A stretch of DNA of 64,000 nt from Mycoavidus cysteinexigens. Its GTDB lineage: Bacteria; Pseudomonadota; Gammaproteobacteria; Burkholderiales; Burkholderiaceae. A program made the translations under genes and the position numbers. The stretch's first letter is position 1. Every line of letters begins with the position of its first letter. Below are positions 20,090-30,142 of this stretch, in pieces. The stretch is from NCBI RefSeq assembly GCF_003966915.1, contig NZ_AP018150.1, forward strand, positions 930,001-994,000. The letters are read 5' to 3'. Under the pieces are notes generated by a model. The model saw only the letters and a program-made list of their open reading frames with translations. It was not told the DNA's origin and did not search any database.

Positions 20090-21022
20090 TTAAAGCAATT
20101 CAATCGCAGGTAAATGAACCAGGCTGGTTTCGCGCATGATCGACACAAATTCACGCATATAAGGCTGCGTTGAGAGTGTGGGCGACACTGCAGCATACAG
20201 CTCCCCAGCCAAAAAAGTCCCTTGCTGGGCGACGATTGGCCGCGCGCTAACGTAGCGCCTTTCAAGATAAGCGGCTACTGCCCACCAGGGTAGCGCAGCA
20301 ATGCCACGGCGGCTAGCAACCAGTTGCAAGATAGCAACGGTCAATTCCGAAGTACGCCGTTTAGGTGCAATGCCGGCTGGTTTTAGGACCTGCCTTACGA
20401 TATCAAGCATATCGTCTGGCACAGGGTAGCTGATTAAAGTTTCATCCCGAAAATCATTAGCTTCAAGCACATTGCGTTCAGTCAGAGGGTGGTGGTTGGC
20501 GAGCAAACCAACAATCTGAAAGCGAAACAGAGGTGAATAATGCATGGCCTCTGTCGGGTCCGCTTCAGCCACAATCGCCAGATCTGCGCGATCTTGGTGC
20601 AGCAGGCCAATCGGGTCAGTGTGAAAGCCGGACACAATATCCAGCTCAACTTCGGGCCAGTGTTGCCTGAATATATCCATCGCTGGCATGAGCCAATCGA
20701 AACAAGTGTGGCATTCAACCGCGATCCGTAAGCTGCCGCCGGTTCCAGCCGCGAGCCGGGTGAGATCCCGGTGCGCTTCCTCAACCGCGGGCACAATGGT
20801 CTCAGCCAGTTTGAGCAGGCGTTTGCCTGCTGCGGTGAAGGTCAAAGGTGATGATTTGCGAATAAAAAGCGGCGCCTCAAAATGGTTTTCGAGCGCTTTA
20901 AGCTGGTGCGAGAGGGCGGATTGGGTTAAATAAAGCCACTGTGCAGCACGCGATAGATTGCCGGTATCGCGCAATGCGAGCAGGGTTTGCAGATGGCGAA
21001 ATTCAAGCGGGGTACGGATCAT
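20090..21022 (-). CDS. metR: LysR-type regulator of methionine synthesis
   Basis: 310 residues, standard LysR length. The N-terminal winged helix-turn-helix reads FRHLQTLLALRDTGNLSRAA and LTQSALSHQLKALE. The effector domain (about 90-300) contains ECHTCFDWLMPAM, typical of MetR. MetR uses homocysteine as co-inducer and activates metE. It is transcribed divergently from metE, the classic arrangement, with 242 bp between the start codons. It probably also controls itself. Confidence 0.93.
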   Translation of the reverse strand: MIRTPLEFRHLQTLLALRDTGNLSRAAQWLYLTQSALSHQLKALENHFEAPLFIRKSSPLTFTAAGKRLLKLAETIVPAVEEAHRDLTRLAAGTGGSLRIAVECHTCFDWLMPAMDIFRQHWPEVELDIVSGFHTDPIGLLHQDRADLAIVAEADPTEAMHYSPLFRFQIVGLLANHHPLTERNVLEANDFRDETLISYPVPDDMLDIVRQVLKPAGIAPKRRTSELTVAILQLVASRRGIAALPWWAVAAYLERRYVSARPIVAQQGTFLAGELYAAVSPTLSTQPYMREFVSIMRETSLVHLPAIELL

Positions 21023-21264
21023 AGCGGCATCTTATATGAAATAAATTAAAGTTAATTATTAAAAAAATTCGTTTTATTAATAGATTCAGATCGTCGACAA
21101 TCTTCATCATATTCAAGGCTGTGGCAAAACCGTATAAGCGGGCGCCGGGCGGGGAAAATTGACGCATAAAAATCTGTCTTTACGATCAATAAAGATTTTA
21201 GGCGTCATCTGGTGAGCATGCAGAAGTTTTGTGGCAGCTTTTTTATCTGCCCTAGGAGAATTTC
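21023..21264. promoter_or_regulatory. divergent metR/metE control region
   Basis: 242 bp between the divergent starts. The metR-proximal half is very AT-rich. A TGAA-N5-TTAA sequence at 21037-21049 differs by one base from the MetR consensus TGAA-N5-TTCA and is a weak candidate site. An AGGAG ribosome site lies just before the metE ATG. I do not see a cobalamin or SAM riboswitch. Confidence 0.45.
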
Positions 21265-23577
21265 ATGTCAGTTGCTCATATTTTAGGATTTCCCCGCATC
21301 GGTGCGCGCCGCGAATGGAAATTTGCGTTAGAAGATTTTTGGCGCAGCGCTCAGACTCCGGAGGATGAAGCGGCCTTGCATCAGGTTGCGCGCACATTGC
21401 GCGCTCGGCATTGGGCCTTGCAGCGTGATGCTGGCTTAGATTATGTGACGGTGGGTGATTTTGCTGGGTATGACCACGTATTAGACACACTGGCACATGT
21501 GGGGGCTGTGCCGGCGCGCTTTGGGTTTGATGCGCAGACTCTTACGTTGGCACAATATTTTCAGATGGCCCGCGGCCATGCTACGCAGCCGGCGATGGAA
21601 ATGACCAAGTGGTTTGATACTAATTATCATTATATCGTACCGGAATATACGCCTGATACACAGTTTGGCGCGGGTGTGACTGGGTTGTTTGATGCACTGA
21701 CTGAAGCACAGGCGGCGGGGCACCGTGCCAAGCCAGTGTTGCTTGGTCCACTGACGCTGTTATGGCTGGGCAAGGAGCGGGATGGCCTACAAGATCGGCT
21801 CACCTTGCTCCCGCGTTTATTGCCGGTATATTGTCAACTGCTGGCTAAGCTACGCGCAGCAGGGGTGGACTGGGTGCAGCTTGATGAGCCGATTTTTGCC
21901 TTGGATTTACCTCATGCGTGGCGCGCCGTGGCGCACTCAACTTATGAGCAACTTGCGCTGGTTGCGCCCCAATTGCTGCTAACGACATATTTTGGTGCAG
22001 TTACAGAACATATGGCGTTGCTGAAAGCGCTTCCGGTGGCGGGTTTACATTTGGATCTGGCGCGTGCGCCGGAGCAACTTGAAGCGTTTATAGAAGACTG
22101 GCCGGAAGATAAAATTCTGTCTGCCGGTATGGTTGATGGCCGCAATGTTTGGCGGCATGATCTGGATGCATCTTTGACTCATCTACAAAAAGCCCACTCT
22201 AGATTAGGAGATCGTTTATGGGTGGCGTCAAGTTGCTCCTTGTTGCATGTGCCGGTCGATCTGCAGAGTGAATTAGAAAATACTCGGTCCGCGCCCGCCG
22301 CGCTCGATCCTGAATTGCGCAGTTGGCTTGCATTTGCAACGCAAAAGCTCGATGAGATTGTGGCTTTACGCTGCGCTTTAGTTGCAGGCCGGCACAAGGT
22401 GTCTAAGGTATTTGATGCTGCCGCTCAAGCTTGCTCCACGCGTCGTACCTCCACGCGCATCCACCATGCCTTTGTGGCGCGGCGTCTGGCTGAATTGACT
22501 GAAGGCGATGCACAGCGCAATGCGCCCTACGAGCAACGCGCGTGGTTGCAACGTGAGCGCTTTAAATTGCCACTCTTGCCTACAACTACGATTGGCTCGT
22601 TTCCTCAGACACCCGAAATTCGGCAGGCGCGCGCCGATTTTAAGCAAGGTCGGATTGGTCATTTAGCCTATCTAGAAGCGATGCGCGCGCATATTCGAGA
22701 TGCGCTTGCGCGGCAAAACGAATATGGTCTAGATGTACTGGTGCACGGTGAAGCGGAGCGCAATGATATGGTTGAGTATTTTGGTGAACTGCTCGCCGGA
22801 TTCGCAATCACAACCCATGGTTGGGTGCAAAGCTATGGCTCGCGTTGCGTGAAGCCGCCGCTGATCTATGGCGATGTATATGCTCCTGAGCCAATGACGG
22901 TAGGGTGGACCACCTATGCGCAGCAGCAAACAGATAAGCCTGTCAAAGGCATGTTGACTGGGCCGGTGACGATGTTGCAATGGGCGTTTGTGCGGGATGA
23001 CCAACCCCGAGCAACCACAGCTTTACAGATTGCGCTGGCTTTGCGCGATGAAGTCTGTGCGCTCGAAGAAGCGGGTATTGGCATGATTCAAATCGATGAG
23101 CCGGCGTTACGCGAAGGGCTACCGTTAAAAGTGGATGATCACGCCACCTATCTGGCCTGGGCGATCCAGGCCTTTAAGGTGGCCTCTAGCGGTGTCGCCA
23201 ATCATACGCAAATCCATACGCATATGTGTTATTCAGAATTTGGCGATATTTTGCCGGCGATTGCTGCGTTGGATGCAGATGTATTGTCGATTGAGACCAC
23301 TCGTTCAAATATGGAGTTATTAACCTCGTTTGCAGCTTTTGCTTATCCGAATGAGATTGGGCCAGGCGTTTATGATATTCATTCGCCGCGTGTGCCCACG
23401 AGTGAGGAAATGGCCAGGTTAATTCAGCTTGCGCTTGAGCATATTCCTGCTGAGCGCTTATGGGTGAATCCGGATTGTGGGCTGAAAACGCGTGATTGGA
23501 CGCAGGTGGACGAGGCTTTAACGCGCATGGTGAAGGCGGCGCAGCAGGTGCGCGGCGCTTTGGCGCGCGCGGCGTAG
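21265..23577 (+). CDS. metE: Cobalamin-independent methionine synthase
   Basis: 770 residues, full length. It transfers a methyl group from 5-methyltetrahydrofolate (triglutamate) to homocysteine. The N-terminal barrel begins [18 protein letters not shown], and the C-terminal catalytic barrel has the zinc ligands H653 and C655 ([10 protein letters not shown]) and C738 (NPDCGLKTR). The GSFPQT and [11 protein letters not shown] motifs are present. AGGAG precedes the ATG. Divergent from its activator metR. Nothing missing. With metNIQ further on, the cell can both make and import methionine. Confidence 0.97.
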   Translation: MSVAHILGFPRIGARREWKFALEDFWRSAQTPEDEAALHQVARTLRARHWALQRDAGLDYVTVGDFAGYDHVLDTLAHVGAVPARFGFDAQTLTLAQYFQMARGHATQPAMEMTKWFDTNYHYIVPEYTPDTQFGAGVTGLFDALTEAQAAGHRAKPVLLGPLTLLWLGKERDGLQDRLTLLPRLLPVYCQLLAKLRAAGVDWVQLDEPIFALDLPHAWRAVAHSTYEQLALVAPQLLLTTYFGAVTEHMALLKALPVAGLHLDLARAPEQLEAFIEDWPEDKILSAGMVDGRNVWRHDLDASLTHLQKAHSRLGDRLWVASSCSLLHVPVDLQSELENTRSAPAALDPELRSWLAFATQKLDEIVALRCALVAGRHKVSKVFDAAAQACSTRRTSTRIHHAFVARRLAELTEGDAQRNAPYEQRAWLQRERFKLPLLPTTTIGSFPQTPEIRQARADFKQGRIGHLAYLEAMRAHIRDALARQNEYGLDVLVHGEAERNDMVEYFGELLAGFAITTHGWVQSYGSRCVKPPLIYGDVYAPEPMTVGWTTYAQQQTDKPVKGMLTGPVTMLQWAFVRDDQPRATTALQIALALRDEVCALEEAGIGMIQIDEPALREGLPLKVDDHATYLAWAIQAFKVASSGVANHTQIHTHMCYSEFGDILPAIAALDADVLSIETTRSNMELLTSFAAFAYPNEIGPGVYDIHSPRVPTSEEMARLIQLALEHIPAERLWVNPDCGLKTRDWTQVDEALTRMVKAAQQVRGALARAA

Positions 23578-23587
23578 GCGTACTGAC

Positions 23588-23608
23588 GAGCCAGTCGTTG
23601 ATTGGCTC
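23588..23608 (+). terminator. hairpin after metE
   Basis: A 9-bp stem (GAGCCAGTC with GATTGGCTC, one G-T pair) with a 3-base loop, 10 bp past the metE stop. The following DNA is A/T-rich but without a clear T run, so termination is plausible rather than certain. Confidence 0.45.
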
Positions 23609-23615
23609 ATTAAAT

Positions 23616-23658
23616 AAACAATAGTTGCTTTTTCTTAAAAAAAAAGTAACTATTGTTT
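23616..23658. promoter_or_regulatory. long palindrome upstream of hipB (candidate operator)
   Basis: A 43-bp inverted repeat whose 18-bp arms differ at one position, ending two bases before the hipB ATG. Xre-type antitoxins of HipBA modules bind palindromes over their own promoter, so autoregulation is likely. As RNA it would form a hairpin with an A/T-rich stem, which could also hide the ribosome site. Confidence 0.65.
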
Positions 23659-23659
23659 C

Positions 23660-23986
23660 ATGTCTAGACGATCTACCGCTTCTTCCATGCTTCCTGCGCC
23701 GGTTGCACGCAGTCTGAGTGAATTGGGCCAAAATTTGCGTGTCGCGCGCAAACGTCGTAAAGAGACGCTGGCTTCGTTTGCCGAGAGAATGCAGGTGTCA
23801 ATCCCAACCTTGCGCAAAATGGAGCAAGGTGACCCAAGCGTTTCTATCGCAATTTACGCAATGGCGCTATGGCTGATTGGGCGACTTGCCTTTCTGAGTG
23901 AAATTGCTGATCCATTTAATGATGAAACAGCTTTATTGCTTGAGTTGCGTAGATTAGACCCTAAAGCTACGCGAAATCTGCGATGA
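23660..23986 (+). CDS. HipB-like antitoxin (Xre family)
   Basis: 108 residues with a helix-turn-helix: LGQNLRVARKRRKETLASFAERMQVSIPTLRKMEQGDPSVS. HipB-type proteins bind operator DNA and neutralise the partner kinase. It overlaps the hipA-like gene by four bases (ATGA), implying coupled translation. A long palindrome lies directly upstream. Part of a toxin-antitoxin module of the HipBA class; the function here is inferred from context. Confidence 0.85.
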   Translation: MSRRSTASSMLPAPVARSLSELGQNLRVARKRRKETLASFAERMQVSIPTLRKMEQGDPSVSIAIYAMALWLIGRLAFLSEIADPFNDETALLLELRRLDPKATRNLR

Positions 23987-25188
23987 ATAATCAACTCTTT
24001 GTCTGGCTATACGCTGCGGGCGCGCGCACTCCGATACCGTGCGGTGAACTGGAATTGCTGGGTGGACGTCGCTGTTTGTTTCAGTACCTGCCCGCTTATT
24101 TAGCTAGATCGAATGCGTTTGCGCTGGCGCCCGATTTGCCATTACGGCGGGGTTGGCTAGAGCCTTCTGCGGGGCAGGATTTGCATCCAATTTTTGAGGA
24201 TGCAGGTCCAGATCGTTGGGGCCGTCAAATTATTGAAAAAATTTTTCAGCCACAGCGGCGCTCACCGATAGATTATCTGGCGCTGGCGGGCGAGGACCGA
24301 ATTGGTGCGCTTGGCTTTTCGCAGTCAGAGGCGGTATACCAAGTTAGTCAGCAGCAGGTTTGGGGGTGTGCTGATCTGGCTGAGTTATTGCAAGCTGCAT
24401 ATGCGGTTGAGTGTCAGTTGCCATTGAGTGCGCACTTACGCCAACTCTTACAGCCTGGCGCAAGTGCCGGTGGCGCTCGTCCCAAAGCCATTTTGCAAGA
24501 AGGGGGAAGAAAGTGGTTAGCTAAGTTCCCAGCAAATGGAGATGAATGCGATGTGTGCGCGCTTGAATATGCTTCGTTGCAGCTAGCCGCTGGCTGCGGG
24601 ATTGCAGTACCAGCGGCAAAACTCATTTCCGTTAATGGCAAGAACGTTTTATTAGTGGAGCGTTTTGACCGGGCCAGTGATGGCAGTCGTTATCACTTTG
24701 CGAGTGCGCGTACTTTGCTATTAGCGCAAGGCATTAAAGAAGGACAAATGGCATATGCCGATATAGCTGAAGTAGCGCGTCGGTTTTCAGTTCGCCCCCA
24801 AGCGGATTGCTTGCAGATTTTTCTTAGAATGGCTTTTAATGTGTTCATGGAAAACACGGATGACCATGAAAAAAATCATGCCTTTTTGTACCAAGATGGG
24901 CATTGGTCGCTTGCGCCAGCGTACGATCTTCAGCCTCAGTTGCAAGCAGTGAGGTATCAGCAGTTAATCGTTGGCGCAGGCAGCCATGAACCCACGCTTT
25001 CTAATTTAATGGCGGATTGCGGCCGCTTTATGCTCACGCCGGCTGAAGCCAGCGCGGCGCTTAAACAGTTAGCGGCTAAGTTAGCGTGCTGGCCACAAGT
25101 TTTTGCTCGCTATCATGTACCGGAAAACCAGATTGAGCTGTGTCAGCGTTTCATTCTTGCGGAGCAGATAGCAGCGCTTTGTGAATGA
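23983..25188 (+). CDS. HipA-like serine/threonine kinase toxin
   Basis: 401 residues. The N-terminal HipA subdomain is followed by the kinase core: KWLAKFPA with the ATP-binding Lys, VERFDR, the catalytic-loop NTDDHEKNHAF (about 291) and the metal-binding LAPAYDL. HipA proteins phosphorylate aminoacyl-tRNA synthetases or related targets and cause growth arrest unless bound by HipB. The catalytic motifs look intact. The 3' end overlaps pepN (opposite strand) by 38 bp. A second, different HipBA pair lies at 60693-62302. Confidence 0.87.
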   Translation: MNNQLFVWLYAAGARTPIPCGELELLGGRRCLFQYLPAYLARSNAFALAPDLPLRRGWLEPSAGQDLHPIFEDAGPDRWGRQIIEKIFQPQRRSPIDYLALAGEDRIGALGFSQSEAVYQVSQQQVWGCADLAELLQAAYAVECQLPLSAHLRQLLQPGASAGGARPKAILQEGGRKWLAKFPANGDECDVCALEYASLQLAAGCGIAVPAAKLISVNGKNVLLVERFDRASDGSRYHFASARTLLLAQGIKEGQMAYADIAEVARRFSVRPQADCLQIFLRMAFNVFMENTDDHEKNHAFLYQDGHWSLAPAYDLQPQLQAVRYQQLIVGAGSHEPTLSNLMADCGRFMLTPAEASAALKQLAAKLACWPQVFARYHVPENQIELCQRFILAEQIAALCE

Positions 25189-27850
25189 TTTCGCGCACGT
25201 CTTTTGATTGTGCCGAAGCCAGCACGGTTTCAAGCGCCTTATGCATTTGCTCACGCAAGGGTGGGATAAATTTACGCCAGCGTTCAAGTAGGCGCGCTAG
25301 GCGTGCCGCAAGTTGCGGGTTAAGGGTATCTAGCGCAAGCACCTGTTCAGCCCAGAGCGTATAGCCTGCGCCGTGTGGCGCATGAAATTGCGCGGGATTG
25401 CCGCTGATAAAACTAAAAATCAGTGCGCGCACCCGGTTTGGGTTTTTTGAGGTAAATGCAGGGTGGCGCAGCAAAGTGCGCACCACATTGATAACATCCA
25501 TTTCGGCGCGGGTTTGCCTGGCCTGGAATGCAAACCACTTATCAATCGCCAGCGGCTCGTTTTCAAAACGTTGATAAAAATCAGTCAGCGCCGCCTGCGC
25601 AAGTTCGCCGCCTAGGTGGATAAGAGCGCTGAGTGCAGCGCCACGATCGCTCATATTATTGGCCGTATCGTACTGCGTTTGCGCTAGATGGAGTGTGCGC
25701 TCGGTATGCTCGCTATCGGTTAAATAGCTCAGCGCTAAGTTTTTTAAAGCGCGCTGTCCCATCGCGGCAGGAGTGGGCTGGTACGGGCCAGGGGTTTGGT
25801 GTTGCGCATAAATGGCAAACCAGTCGTCACTGAGGGCGTTGGCGAGCTGGACGCGCAGGTTTTGTCGTGCAGCATGAACTGCCGCTGGGTTTGCTTCGTC
25901 CATGTGCTCGGCTAGGTAGGCTTCAGTCGGTAGGGTCAGCACTTGCGCTCGAAAGGCCGGCGTCAAGGTGGGGTTGCGCAAGACACTGCCAAAGGCTTCG
26001 ATAAGCGCAGGGTTAGTCTCATGCGTGTTGAGCTGAGTATTCTCGGCTTGGCGCGCATGCGTCAGCAAAGTGCGGGTTGCAAGCTGTTGGCCAGCCGCCC
26101 AGCGATTAAACGGATCGCTGTCATGCGCCAGTAAAAAAATCAATTCATCATCAGTGTAATCATATTCAACAATCACGGGCGCAGAAAAATCGCGCAGCAG
26201 CGAGGGCACAGGGCGGCGGCGCACATTGATAAAGCAAAAGGTTTGTTCAGCCGCGCTCAATTCAAGCATGCGCGTTGCAGCGCCTGGCGCGTTTTCGTTA
26301 TCAAGTTGTAAGGCAAGATCTTGCCCATTTGTATCAACTAGCCCAAGCGCGAATGGAATCAGGAGTGGCGCGCGGACTACTTGAAGCGCATTCGGCGCAG
26401 GTTTATGGTGCTGGGCGAGCGTGACGGCATAAGTTTGTGCGGCTTCGTCATAGCGGGTCCGCACTGAGACATAAGGCGTGCCAAGCTGACTATACCAACC
26501 TTCAAATTGCGTCAGATCGCGCTGATTAGCGTCGGCCATTGCTTGGCGAAAATCATCGCAGGTTACTGCCTGTCCATCATGGCGCTGAAAGTACAAATCC
26601 ATGCCCTGACGAAAACCCTCGCGTCCGAGAAGTGTTTGATACATACGGACAACTTCGGCCCCTTTCTCATAGACTGTAGCCGTATAAAAATTATTGATTT
26701 CAACGTAACTTTCTGGACGCACAGGATGTGCCATAGGGCCTGCATCCTCTGTAAATTGCGTTTGCTGCAAAATACGCACGTTCTCGATGCGTTGATTGGC
26801 GCGCGCAGCGGCGGCATTGACTGCATCTGCCGCCGCCATATCCGCGGAGAACTCTTGATCACGAAAGACCGTAAGCCCTTCTTTTAAGCTGAGTTGGAAC
26901 CAATCACGGCAAGTTACGCGGTTACCCGTCCAATTATGAAAATATTCGTGGCCCACAACCGCCTCGATATTCGTGTAATCTATATCCGTCGCTGTTTGAG
27001 GGTTCGCCAATACGTATTGAGTATTGAAAATATTCAGCCCTTTGTTTTCCATCGCCCCCATATTGAAGTCGCTTACCGCAACCAGCATAAATCGTTCAAG
27101 ATCAAGCTCCAGGCCAAAGCGCGCCTCATCCCATTGAATCGCATGTATGAGGGAATCCATCGCATGGCGGGTTTTATCAAGGTCATGCGCTTCGACCCAA
27201 ACTTGCAGCAGCTTCTGAGCGCCTGAGCGGGTTGTGATGCGCTCTTCAAGCGCCACTAATTGCGCGGCAACGAGCGCGAATAAATAGCTCGGTTTAGCAA
27301 ACGGGTCGTGCCATTTTGCATAATGTTTGCCGTCAGCTAGGTCACCCGACTCAATTAAATTGCCATTGGATAACAAGATAGGATAAGCCGTTTTATTGGC
27401 GCGCAAAGTGACGGTATAACGCGCCATCACATCTGGACGGTCAAGGAAATAAGTGATTTTTCGGAACCCTTGCGCCTCGCATTGAGTAAAAAAATGGCCG
27501 TTCGATAAGTATAAGCCCATCAGTGATGTATTGTTGGCCGGTTCGCAAGCACTCGTGATGGTGAGCTCAAACGCGTCAGGAACCTCGTAAAGGGTGAGCC
27601 CAGTCTCATCTATTTGCACATTTTTATAAGGCATGCCATCTAAATGAAGGCTGATGAGTTGCAGCACCTCGCCGTCCAATTGAAATTTAGGGCTATATTT
27701 GGCCTCTGGATTGCGGCGCACTTGCATCTTGTTGATGACAGTTGTGCGTTGAGGCTCCAGTTCAAAATCCAATTCGATCGTATCGATCAAAAAGGGCGGT
27801 GAAGTGTAGTCAGTGCGATAGATGGTGTTGGCGGCGGCGAGATTTGGCAT
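25151..27850 (-). CDS. pepN: Aminopeptidase N (M1 zinc metallopeptidase)
   Basis: 899 residues, normal for bacterial PepN. It removes N-terminal residues from peptides in the cytosol. GAMENKG (265-271) is the exopeptidase motif; the zinc site is H301-E-Y-F-H305 with E324 in LKEGLTVFR. The ERAP-like C-terminal helical domain is complete. Its last codons overlap the end of the hipA-like gene on the other strand. The upstream gap 27851-28278 separates it from the divergent ankyrin gene. Confidence 0.96.
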   Translation of the reverse strand: MPNLAAANTIYRTDYTSPPFLIDTIELDFELEPQRTTVINKMQVRRNPEAKYSPKFQLDGEVLQLISLHLDGMPYKNVQIDETGLTLYEVPDAFELTITSACEPANNTSLMGLYLSNGHFFTQCEAQGFRKITYFLDRPDVMARYTVTLRANKTAYPILLSNGNLIESGDLADGKHYAKWHDPFAKPSYLFALVAAQLVALEERITTRSGAQKLLQVWVEAHDLDKTRHAMDSLIHAIQWDEARFGLELDLERFMLVAVSDFNMGAMENKGLNIFNTQYVLANPQTATDIDYTNIEAVVGHEYFHNWTGNRVTCRDWFQLSLKEGLTVFRDQEFSADMAAADAVNAAAARANQRIENVRILQQTQFTEDAGPMAHPVRPESYVEINNFYTATVYEKGAEVVRMYQTLLGREGFRQGMDLYFQRHDGQAVTCDDFRQAMADANQRDLTQFEGWYSQLGTPYVSVRTRYDEAAQTYAVTLAQHHKPAPNALQVVRAPLLIPFALGLVDTNGQDLALQLDNENAPGAATRMLELSAAEQTFCFINVRRRPVPSLLRDFSAPVIVEYDYTDDELIFLLAHDSDPFNRWAAGQQLATRTLLTHARQAENTQLNTHETNPALIEAFGSVLRNPTLTPAFRAQVLTLPTEAYLAEHMDEANPAAVHAARQNLRVQLANALSDDWFAIYAQHQTPGPYQPTPAAMGQRALKNLALSYLTDSEHTERTLHLAQTQYDTANNMSDRGAALSALIHLGGELAQAALTDFYQRFENEPLAIDKWFAFQARQTRAEMDVINVVRTLLRHPAFTSKNPNRVRALIFSFISGNPAQFHAPHGAGYTLWAEQVLALDTLNPQLAARLARLLERWRKFIPPLREQMHKALETVLASAQSKDVREIIHKALLSAPQE

Positions 27851-28278
27851 GGTTGTTGAAGTGAGCTTAGCAAAAAGTGGGTTGGCTCATGATTGTACAA
27901 AAGCCTGGCGGTTGGATACACTATAAATCAATGAGGTGGTACTAGTCCCGATCCAATCTGGCAGCCCTTCGATTTGACGAGAAGAAGTTGTCAGTTCAAA
28001 TTCAGCTTTTCAATATCGAAATTTTATCTGGCGATGCTTTTTCCCTAAATTAAAGTTTGAATAGGTGTTTGCTCGCCGCACATTTTGCCCTGGTGTGTGT
28101 CGGTATCCTGACCATCTCAATCAAATTTCTCCTACTCGGCAACCCTCCCTATATATTCGCCTAGCGCTCATATCTTTCGCTGCGCCAGAAAATTTATGAT
28201 CAACTTTTCATATATTGAGGGCACTTTATATAAATTTATAAGCAGAATAAGCACGATTGATGCATTAAGAGCAAATTT
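27851..28278. other. 428-bp divergent intergenic region
   Basis: Lies between the divergent pepN and ankyrin gene. The ankyrin-proximal 100 bp are AT-rich with TATAAA-like sequence near 28228 and probably hold its promoter. I see no gene, RNA or repeat that I can support. Confidence 0.4.
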
Positions 28279-28887
28279 ATGCCAGTTAATTTTCCCCCCC
28301 GTTCTTCAAGCCTCCCTGCATCTGGACGCGGCTCTCAAGAAAATACGATAGAGACTCCCTCACGTTGGACAAATGTCAGAAGATTGGTACAGAATGGATT
28401 GAGCACGCTAACAGACGCTTTCAAACCCGGCGAGGTGCTAAAAAGCCGAGCATTACGCAAAGCACTAAGGAATGGGGAGAACGACCGTGCCAGGCAACTA
28501 TTAGCAAACGGGGCCAACCCAAATCTTAGGAGTAGAGTAAATTGGAATACGGCTTTACATGTCGCCATCCGAACCCGAAATACGGAGATGGCCGCGCTAT
28601 TAATAACTGAACATCATGCAGATTCGACTATTGCTGATATAAGGGGTACAAGCTCTGAAGTTCTAGCACATATGAACGGTACATTTCCTAGTTTGCTAAC
28701 CGCCGTAGTAAGAGCCAATCCAGAGGCATTTACTGAAATGCAACTGCCAATTTATAGGCCTAACAATAGTCGCTCAAACGATGATGACCTTTCCCCTGAT
28801 TACGATAACCGCTTAATTGATATGCAAGCAATCTACGAGCCGCACGTTACCGGAGAAAAAGACTTTTATAGAGGAAATAATAACTGA
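28279..28887 (+). CDS. small ankyrin-repeat protein, candidate effector
   Basis: 202 residues. A Ser/Pro-rich N-terminus of about 40 residues (FPPRSSSLPASGRG) precedes about two ankyrin repeats: LRKALRNGENDRARQLLANGANPNL and NTALHVAIRTRNTEMAALLI. The C-terminal 70 residues are polar with no recognised domain. No signal peptide. Bacterial ankyrin proteins with polar N-termini are often delivered into eukaryotic hosts, but that is inference. The gene is monocistronic; a terminator-like hairpin lies about 120 bp downstream. AT-rich flanks. Confidence 0.72.
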   Translation: MPVNFPPRSSSLPASGRGSQENTIETPSRWTNVRRLVQNGLSTLTDAFKPGEVLKSRALRKALRNGENDRARQLLANGANPNLRSRVNWNTALHVAIRTRNTEMAALLITEHHADSTIADIRGTSSEVLAHMNGTFPSLLTAVVRANPEAFTEMQLPIYRPNNSRSNDDDLSPDYDNRLIDMQAIYEPHVTGEKDFYRGNNN

Positions 28888-29009
28888 AATTTTGAAGACT
28901 AATTCCGTTAATGCACTAAAAAATTTAATGGCGTGAGTTAATTTTATATAAAAAAACAAAAGCACTGTGCCATTTTTCAATACTTTATTTGTACCCGGTA
29001 CGCACATCC

Positions 29010-29046
29010 CCCCACTTTTTTGCAAGCAAATTTCGGGGTTTTTTAA
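29010..29046 (+). terminator. terminator-like hairpin downstream of the ankyrin gene
   Basis: A CCCC/GGGG outer stem surrounds an inner TTTG-CAAG-CAAA hairpin, and the structure is followed by TTTTTT. The stem is imperfect. The rest of 28888-29359 shows no supported gene; a 99-codon reverse frame there lacks any familiar feature. Confidence 0.4.
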
Positions 29047-29359
29047 GGTGAAATTAGATAACTCACTTAACTTAGTAAGCGTGTCAAACAATGTATCTGA
29101 TGCTTCATTCAAAATCGCTATTGTAGTGGGGTTATGCAGAGTTTTCCCAGCTGCATAAAAAGTTGACTTTCCCTTATTGGCGGCTTTATCGTTTTCTCAT
29201 ATCGGCGGTTACGTACATAATGCTTTGTCACCGTAAGACTTATATACTCCAGTTGCTTTCGTACCGTATGCGATGCATTTAGCTCACCTTGACTGAGTTA
29301 AGTTAGGCAAAGTAAGGGGCGTCGTCAGATAAATCTTTGCTTCGGTGGCCTTTGTCGAG

Positions 29360-30112
29360 GTTGATTTAAGCCAGCATTATTGCGGCATCGTTTATTCAAT
29401 TCGTGTGCTGAAAGGGCAAGGCGCAGCCTATATTTTGCTTGAGCATGAAAGCGTTGCTGGCAGGCTGACTCCTTTTAAGCTATGGCGCTACCAAAGCGCC
29501 AACATGAAATAGCACCTTAATCAGGGCCACATTCTCTTGCCCGTTGTCTTGTCACTACTTTTTTATCAAGATACGAGTCCTTACCGAGGCCCTCTGAGTT
29601 TTTTGGCGTGTCTCCGAGATCATGGGTTTACACAAGAAATGTTTGCATTAATTAAACCGGTTCAACTGATTGCATTATCTGCTTTGTCAGATGATATTTT
29701 GCTGATACATAAGCGTTATGCTTTATTAGAACTAGCACAAAATACATTCAGCTGGGATTTGACGCATCTCGCGCCTAAGGTGTTTGAGCTTTTTGAGCGG
29801 TATTCTCTAGACATTGAAAAGAGGAAATTTTTACTATATTATCTTGCAAAATAGGGCCAAGGCTTGGACGAAGAGTTTGTCCAATTTATGCTTAACATCG
29901 CACCACACTATCAGGAAGATATTATGTCTGCTGCGCAAGATTTAATTGAAGAGGGACGGCAAAAAGGTTTGCAAGAAGGGGCGCAAAAAGGTGAGCGTCA
30001 AATGGCGCTCACGATTGCGAAAAATATGTTGGAAGCGGGTGTTGCTTTAAATTTTATTAAGCAAGTGACCCGGCTTTCCGATGAGAAAATCGCAACCTCA
30101 GAATTAAAGTAA
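29360..30112 (+). pseudogene. Rpn/YhgA-like PD-(D/E)XK nuclease, degraded
   Basis: One frame with two internal stops (TAG at 29510 and 29852) reads through a typical Rpn-family body: GAAYILLEHES (nuclease Glu), FKLWRYQ, PVVLSLLFYQ, SPYRGPLSFL and a C-terminal EEGRQKGLQEGAQKGERQ coil. The N-terminus with the first catalytic Asp is missing or unreadable. Rpn proteins are recombination-promoting endonucleases that spread in many bacterial genomes. An intact relative from another subgroup is at 43175-44161. Convergent with the FUSC gene, 30 bp away. Confidence 0.8.
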
Positions 30113-30142
30113 TCAAATTGTTAGACTTTCTGTTTGCGCTTT

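Noticed and set aside
21023-21264. Riboswitch (cobalamin or SAM) before metE
   Set aside because: No conserved aptamer boxes found; divergent MetR explains control.
23186-23731. 181-codon reverse ORF over the metE end and hipB start
   Set aside because: Opposite-strand shadow without domain features or ribosome site.
28813-29112. 99-codon reverse ORF after the ankyrin gene
   Set aside because: Low-complexity, crosses the terminator-like hairpin and has no recognisable feature or ribosome site.
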